A stretch of 64,000 nt of DNA from assembly GCA_003164785.1 (NCBI GenBank), contig PLUE01000028.1:62001-126000 (forward strand), given 5' to 3'. The notes under the pieces are model-generated. The model made no database searches. It was not told where the DNA came from and worked only from the letters and a program-made list of their open reading frames with translations. Shown here in pieces: positions 59,679-64,000 of the stretch. Positions within the stretch are counted from its first letter, which is position 1; every line of letters starts with the position of its first letter. The position numbers were made by a program, and so were the translations under genes. Origin of the DNA: Gammaproteobacteria bacterium (lineage in GTDB: Bacteria; Pseudomonadota; Gammaproteobacteria; Steroidobacterales; Steroidobacteraceae).

Positions 59679-59915
59679 TCACGCCACGAGATAAAGGATC
59701 GCCACGATCGCCGCGGCAAAGCCAGAGGCGGCGCCGATCCCGAGCGCCCAGCGCGGGCCGAACTCATCGGCGACCCAGCCGACGATGGGCGCACCGATCG
59801 GCGTTCCGCCCAATGCGATGGCGAGACGGATGGCCATCACTCGCCCACGCATGCTGGGCTCGGTCGATAGTTGCAGCAGGCTGTTGGTCGAGTTGGTAAA
59901 CGTCAGCGATGGCAA
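59679..59915 (-). pseudogene. C-terminal fragment of an MFS transporter
   Basis: 78 codons encoding TNSLLQLSTEPSMRGRVMAI and two membrane segments (ALGGTPIGAPIVGWVADEFG region and GIGAASGFAAAIVAILYLVA), matching the last ~75 residues of enterobactin-exporter-like MFS proteins (~400 residues). The rest is missing upstream; 59916-60150 shows no transporter sequence. A remnant of a deleted gene. Confidence 0.75.
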
Positions 59916-60150
59916 ACCAGGTTCGCGTCACCCTGTTCGTTTTTGATCCATCCACGCGCTCTCCGAACGAGACCAATATGGGCCGATCCACAGCGCTCGC
60001 GGATTCGGAACCCCGATGGTGTTCATCTAGATGCTCGCGGCGGTGAAAGTCAATGCCCCGTTCCCGTGTCGCGCCGTGCGTAGTGCGAAACCGCGTCCGA
60101 CCGACTAGACTCGGGCCATAAGAATCAAACAGGCTTTCCCGGGGGAACAT

Positions 60151-61410
60151 GTGGGCAGCGCGCGACGAATTCGGCATTTCTGGCCTGGCTGTGCAGCGGC
60201 TCTCGCCCTGTGCTCGGGCATCGACAGCGAGGCCTTGGCCTCGCCCGGGCCCGCAACGGAAGCCGCCACGCCTGCGCCCGGCGACGCGGCCGTCCCGGCC
60301 CCCCAGGAAAGCCTCTTTTCGTCCGTAAAACAGGCGTTCAAGGAAGACTTCGATCGCGAAGTGGTGCGTGGGCACTTCGACGTGGGCCCGCAGCCCGACG
60401 TGCACCGGTACTACTGCCTGGTGGACGAGAAGAAAGGCAAGCGGCAGCCCAATGCGGTGTCCGGGCAACCCGTACCACGGCGCGACGGCATGACGGGCAT
60501 CAAAGCCACTGCGGTCTCGGTCTACAGCTGTGCCAGCGCGGAACAAGAGGGGCTCCTGGTGACCGATGGATACGTACTCACCGGAGGCGCCGCGTCGGGT
60601 GCCGCTTCTACCGGGGCCGCCGCGGCAGCCCCACCGGCGAAACGGGAGCTCGTCGCAATTCCGGAGCCGCCCGGAAAAACGGATGTTGCGGGCGTCAAGC
60701 TCGGCATGTCCGCCGATGAGGTGCGCGGCATCCTCAAATCCAAGAAACTGCGCGACTTTTATGAATCGACCGACACGTTGAGCCATGGAGGCGCCACCCA
60801 GGCGGGTCAGGGGTCGACGACGGGTGGACGTTACGTGAATGTCATTGCCAGCTGGACGCCTGGTCCGGCCGGCGATGTCGCGGGCGATGCGGAGTCTTAC
60901 GAGGTCATGTTCACGCCGGTGCCGGGCAAGGAGCGGGCGATGCTGATCGTGCACTCGGTCGCGTATTCATCCGTGAACGCTGTTCGCGAATCGGCGCTTG
61001 CCGCGGGACTCGTCAATAAATACGGAGGCTATGCCGGACCCGCCGACGTTCCGGCGTCGCCCACCTGGCGTACTCAAGCGGGTGGCGCAGTTCAGGTGGG
61101 CGATCCGTGCAATCGACGCGCCGTCATCGCCGGGCGGGGTCAATTCAATCCGGGAAGTACCACCCCCAATCTGGCGCTCCAGACCACGTCCGACGAGTTC
61201 CAGTTCCAGATCGACCATTGCGGGGTCACGATCGTGACGGAAGATCACTCGATCGCGAGCGCAGCGTCTACCCGCGACGAGCGCACGGTCGCGCGCTTCA
61301 CCGTGGCGGCTTATAGCCCGTCCTTGGCCCTGGACGGCGCCAAAACCGCGGCCCAGTTGATCCAGGCCAACGCGTCCCGACCCAAGGATCAACCCGCGCC
61401 GAACCTTTGA
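60151..61410 (+). CDS. Secreted hypothetical protein
   Basis: 419 residues from a GTG. An N-terminal signal-like segment (HFWPGCAAALALCSGI), an Ala/Pro-rich stretch (~30-55), a Cys-containing region (YYCLVDEKKGKR, AVSVYSCASAE), a Gly/Ala linker (~145-165) and then GVKLGMSADEVRGILKSK, a motif seen in small periplasmic domains, repeated-type beta structure to the end. Cys in PCNRRAVI and DHCGVTI may pair. Function unknown. Confidence 0.65.
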   Translation: MGSARRIRHFWPGCAAALALCSGIDSEALASPGPATEAATPAPGDAAVPAPQESLFSSVKQAFKEDFDREVVRGHFDVGPQPDVHRYYCLVDEKKGKRQPNAVSGQPVPRRDGMTGIKATAVSVYSCASAEQEGLLVTDGYVLTGGAASGAASTGAAAAAPPAKRELVAIPEPPGKTDVAGVKLGMSADEVRGILKSKKLRDFYESTDTLSHGGATQAGQGSTTGGRYVNVIASWTPGPAGDVAGDAESYEVMFTPVPGKERAMLIVHSVAYSSVNAVRESALAAGLVNKYGGYAGPADVPASPTWRTQAGGAVQVGDPCNRRAVIAGRGQFNPGSTTPNLALQTTSDEFQFQIDHCGVTIVTEDHSIASAASTRDERTVARFTVAAYSPSLALDGAKTAAQLIQANASRPKDQPAPNL

Positions 61411-61439
61411 GGAGATCGAGCGCCGAGTGCGCGGGAGAC

Positions 61440-61564
61440 CCTGCACTCAGCGCTCGTTCGGCCCGTTCGAGCGCCTGTGCGCAGTTGATGTTGACCAAGA
61501 CCACGGTGAATTGCTCCCCGCCATAACGGGCGGCGGTGCCGCTTAAACGCCCGCCGTCACGCCG
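61440..61564 (-). pseudogene. Remnant of a GGDEF domain
   Basis: On the minus strand the frame reads GTAARYGGEQFTVVL and continues VNINCAQALERAERAL, the active-site strand and following helix of a diguanylate cyclase, with GGEQF in place of GGDEF. No start codon or N-terminal part is present, and the surrounding sequence is not GGDEF. A short decayed fragment. Confidence 0.5.
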
Positions 61565-61987
61565 TCATGTTCGGCGTCCCGCGGCGACGCCGAAATGCCC
61601 ACGTACCTTGGCGATGATCTGCTTGTCGGTCATTTTGTCTTCCGTCTCGACGGCGAGGATCGATATGGACGGTTTGGTCTTGGCGATGCGCTTGTGAATT
61701 TCGCCCTTGGCTTCGCCGGGACCGAACAGCAGCACGCCGCCATCGCCCGGTAATGCTGCGATCACCGCGTCGTAATAGTGATTCAAGTCACCCGTGAGCG
61801 CCCGCTGCCGGCTGTCGTCGGCCGGTATCTGGCGGGCTTCGTAGCTCCCTTTCATCGGCGAATCGCCGCCGCGTTCCGCGTGCTTCTCCACCTGCGATTC
61901 GATCGTCGTCAACGTTTCGCCATCGGCGGTGAGTACGACGATCGTCGCCTTGCGGTGGTCGATCCAAATGCCAACTCGATGAGTCAT
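61565..61987 (-). CDS. eRF1-like / translational-machinery-type small protein
   Basis: 140 residues from ATG 61987 (AGAGGA 8 nt upstream; ATG 61993 also possible). THRVGIWIDHRKATIVVLTA, LNHYYDAVIAALPGDGGVLLFGPGEAKGEI and KMTDKQIIAKVRGHFGVA match a small family related to the eRF1 central domain, often annotated translational machinery protein or host attachment-like. Role unknown. Downstream of the cytochrome genes on the same strand, 16 nt apart. Confidence 0.75.
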   Translation of the reverse strand: MTHRVGIWIDHRKATIVVLTADGETLTTIESQVEKHAERGGDSPMKGSYEARQIPADDSRQRALTGDLNHYYDAVIAALPGDGGVLLFGPGEAKGEIHKRIAKTKPSISILAVETEDKMTDKQIIAKVRGHFGVAAGRRT

Positions 61988-62003
61988 GTCCATGTCCTCT
62001 TTG

Positions 62004-63272
62004 CTAATCCAACAGGGGGGCGACGCGCATTGCATTGGCTTCGCGCGGCGTGACGGGAGATCCGTGGTTGCCCCACGAAACCCGGATATATGTGACCACC
62101 GCCGCCACTTCCTCGTCGGACATGATCTGCGCGAACGGCGGCATTCCGTAGGGACGCGGATTCTCGGCGGTCTGCGGCGGATAGCCCCCATTCAACACCA
62201 TGCGCAGCGGATTGACGGACAACTCCATCTCGATCGAGGGATTGCCGGCGAGCGGCGGATAGGCCGGCGGCATTCCTTGCCCGTCGCTGCGATGACATGC
62301 GGCGCAGCGCGCTTCGTAGATCGTCTTGCCCGCCGCGAGTGCCGTCGCCGACGGCAGGTTGGCGGCAGCCGGATGGGATGCCGGAGGTTTCAGTTCGAGC
62401 AGCGACTTCAAATAGACCGACATCGCGGTCGCGTCGTCGTCGGACAAATACTGCAAGCTGTTGTGCGTGACTTCGGCCATCGGGCCGTAGACCGCTCCGC
62501 GCATCGAGGCGCCGCCTTTCAGCAGGGCGGCGATATCGGCGACGGACCAGCTGCCGAGCCCGGATTCGAGATTGGATGTCAGCGACGGTGCGTACCAATT
62601 CTGCAGCGGGATCAGACCTCCGGCGAACGCGCTGTCGTCCGAGCTTCCTCCCAGGGCGTTGATGGTCGAGTGGCAGGACGCGCAGTGTCCCAGCCCTTCC
62701 ACCAGATAGGCGCCACGGTTGAACTGAGCGGAGCGCTCCGCCGCGGGCTTGAAGGTGCCCTCGGTGAAATACAGCGCCCGCCACCCGAACATGAGGCTGC
62801 GGTTGTTGTAGGGAAATCGCAATTCGTTGTCGCGGTTGGGCTGGCTGACGGGCTTCAAGGAGCGCAGGTACTTGAACAGCGCATCGGCATCCTCGCGGGG
62901 GATCTTGGTGTACGCGGGAAACGGCATCGCGGGATAGAGCAGCGTGCCGTCACGCGAGCGACCCGTGTGCAACATCTGATAAAACTCCGTCGCGGTCCAG
63001 TTGCCGATGCCGGTTTTCTTGTCGGGGGTTATGTTCGGAGAATACAATGTGCCGAACGGGGTGGGCATGGCAAAGCCGCCGGCGAATGGCACGCCGCCAT
63101 GCTTGGTGTGGCATGCCACGCAATCGCCCAGATGAGCGAGATATTCACCCCGCGACATCGGGCTGTCGACGGCGTGAATTGCCGGGGCGGGCGTTGCCAC
63201 GTTGGCTGCGCGGGCCCCTGCGGCCGACAGGCCGAGGCAAACGATCGCGACAAACGCGAGATTCGATTTCAT
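62004..63272 (-). CDS. Triheme cytochrome c, alcohol/aldehyde dehydrogenase subunit type
   Basis: 422 residues with a signal peptide (LAFVAIVCLGLSAAGARA) and three CxxCH heme sites: CVACH 51-55, CASCH 197-201 and CAACH 323-327, each followed by a distal Met-containing region. This is the three-domain architecture of cytochrome subunits that accept electrons from membrane-bound alcohol, aldehyde or gluconate dehydrogenases. No catalytic partner lies next to it in the window. Overlaps the diheme gene by 4 nt. Confidence 0.88.
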   Translation of the reverse strand: MKSNLAFVAIVCLGLSAAGARAANVATPAPAIHAVDSPMSRGEYLAHLGDCVACHTKHGGVPFAGGFAMPTPFGTLYSPNITPDKKTGIGNWTATEFYQMLHTGRSRDGTLLYPAMPFPAYTKIPREDADALFKYLRSLKPVSQPNRDNELRFPYNNRSLMFGWRALYFTEGTFKPAAERSAQFNRGAYLVEGLGHCASCHSTINALGGSSDDSAFAGGLIPLQNWYAPSLTSNLESGLGSWSVADIAALLKGGASMRGAVYGPMAEVTHNSLQYLSDDDATAMSVYLKSLLELKPPASHPAAANLPSATALAAGKTIYEARCAACHRSDGQGMPPAYPPLAGNPSIEMELSVNPLRMVLNGGYPPQTAENPRPYGMPPFAQIMSDEEVAAVVTYIRVSWGNHGSPVTPREANAMRVAPLLD

Positions 63273-63973
63273 GGTTGGCTGCCGCAGGTGAGTGGAGTCG
63301 TCCAGGCGCCGGCTGGGGCCGGTGAAGTGGGGTCCACCGCCGGTCGGGACGCCAGCCATCCAGCCACTTGCCGGACCTGGGTTTCGCTCAAGCGCGACGC
63401 GATATCGTGCATGCAATCGGGCTTTTTAGCATGGCGGGTACCGACCCGCCAGGAAACGAGTTGGGCGGCGATATATTTGCCGTTCAAACCGATGAGGCCG
63501 GGGATACCCGGCTCGATTCCCGTCAGGCGCGCGCCATGACACTGCACGCACGCGGGTATGCCGTGCACGACGTCGCCCTTGGTCACCAACAATCGGGTTG
63601 CCGCGTCGCCCGCCGACGCGGTCTCTCCCATGCTCTGCAGCTTGGCCGGTTGCGCGGCAAAGTAGCCTGCGATCTCCGCCAGATAGTCGTCATGCATGTA
63701 GGCGACGAGATAATTCATGGGCGGATAGCTGCGCTGGCCGTCGCGGAAATTCTGCAGCTGGTTGAGCAGGTAGCCTGCGGGTTTGCCGGCGATGCGGGGG
63801 AAGTTCGTGTCCGCCGTCCCCTCACCGTGCGCTCCATGACAAGTCTGGCAGCCCTGGACGCGCGCCGCGATGGTATCCGGCGCCGCGCTCGGTTCGGCGG
63901 TCCACGCGGACGAGCTGAGCACCAAACTCAAGCAGATCAGCCCCAGCTGACGCACGCGTTTGCCTCGTTTCAT
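63269..63973 (-). CDS. Diheme cytochrome c (c4-like)
   Basis: 234 residues with a signal peptide (LGLICLSLVLSSSAWTA) and two heme motifs, CQTCH (42-46, followed by GAHGEG) and CVQCH (142-146), with FPRIAGKPAGYLLNQLQNFRDGQR between, typical of two-domain cytochrome c4/c553 proteins. It likely passes electrons from the adjacent triheme cytochrome to a terminal oxidase (inference). Start ATG 63973; 27 bases remain to the window edge. Confidence 0.88.
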   Translation of the reverse strand: MKRGKRVRQLGLICLSLVLSSSAWTAEPSAAPDTIAARVQGCQTCHGAHGEGTADTNFPRIAGKPAGYLLNQLQNFRDGQRSYPPMNYLVAYMHDDYLAEIAGYFAAQPAKLQSMGETASAGDAATRLLVTKGDVVHGIPACVQCHGARLTGIEPGIPGLIGLNGKYIAAQLVSWRVGTRHAKKPDCMHDIASRLSETQVRQVAGWLASRPAVDPTSPAPAGAWTTPLTCGSQP

Positions 63974-64000
63974 TGGGACGCACCCGCGTAATGATCGGCC

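Noticed and set aside
59764-60954. 396-codon minus-strand frame opposite the secreted hypothetical
   Set aside because: His/Arg-rich shadow; the plus strand has a signal peptide and better composition, and only 59679-59915 in another frame matches a transporter.

Overview
The window is a high-GC gammaproteobacterial chromosome segment. Its conserved gene order matches the classical enterobacterial and pseudomonad arrangement: rne divergent from rluC; maf(yceF) divergent from yceD-rpmF-plsX-fabH; clpS-clpA convergent with infA, and aat; trxB divergent from ftsK-lolA-rarA-serS. A lexA-imuA-imuB-dnaE2 mutasome operon and a gspC-D-E-F cluster suggest a non-enteric lineage, perhaps near Xanthomonadales or Nevskiales/Steroidobacter-like groups. 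That placement is inference; no 16S gene is present.

Layout. 1-6.3 kb: 5' part of rne, rluC, maf and the fatty-acid/phospholipid precursor operon. 6.3-8.9 kb: an Lpp-like lipoprotein and a Tat-exported flavin oxidase resembling spermidine dehydrogenase. 8.9-16.6 kb: lexA behind two LexA boxes, then the error-prone polymerase cassette, meeting a membrane-anchored MutS-like ATPase tail to tail. 16.6-23.6 kb: a decayed dehydrogenase locus, an acidic protein and gspF-E-D-C. 23.8-36.4 kb: ClpS/ClpA, IF-1, Aat, an acetyltransferase-like protein, TrxB, FtsK, LolA, RarA, SerS and a Bax-inhibitor-1 membrane protein.

36.66-54.11 kb is a 17.4-kb integrative element inserted in the 3' part of a tRNA-Ser(UGA) gene, bounded by a perfect 64-bp direct repeat. 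Its left half reads rightward in tightly overlapping genes: tyrosine integrase, small regulators, a primase-helicase, an iteron-like GGGACA cluster (candidate replication origin), a RuvC-like resolvase, and a small/large terminase pair whose large subunit has a long extra C-terminal region. No portal, capsid or tail gene is recognisable, so it is either a phage satellite or a prophage remnant. The right half is accessory cargo: secreted and zinc-ribbon proteins, CsrA, a Panacea-type toxin-antitoxin pair, a frameshifted YedK/SRAP gene, two paralogous zinc-ribbon proteins (one behind a LexA box) and an unrecognised three-gene minus-strand operon.

54.1-64 kb returns to chromosome: dbpA, two small hypotheticals, a truncated SYLF-domain gene, a TPR-GGDEF diguanylate cyclase, msrA, an MFS fragment, a secreted hypothetical, a GGDEF remnant, an eRF1-like small protein and two overlapping multiheme cytochrome c genes. 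Several genes look leaderless (yceD, clpS, perhaps dbpA), and aat seems to start at CTG. The many small broken genes at the element's chromosomal flanks and at 16.6 kb indicate ongoing gene loss.
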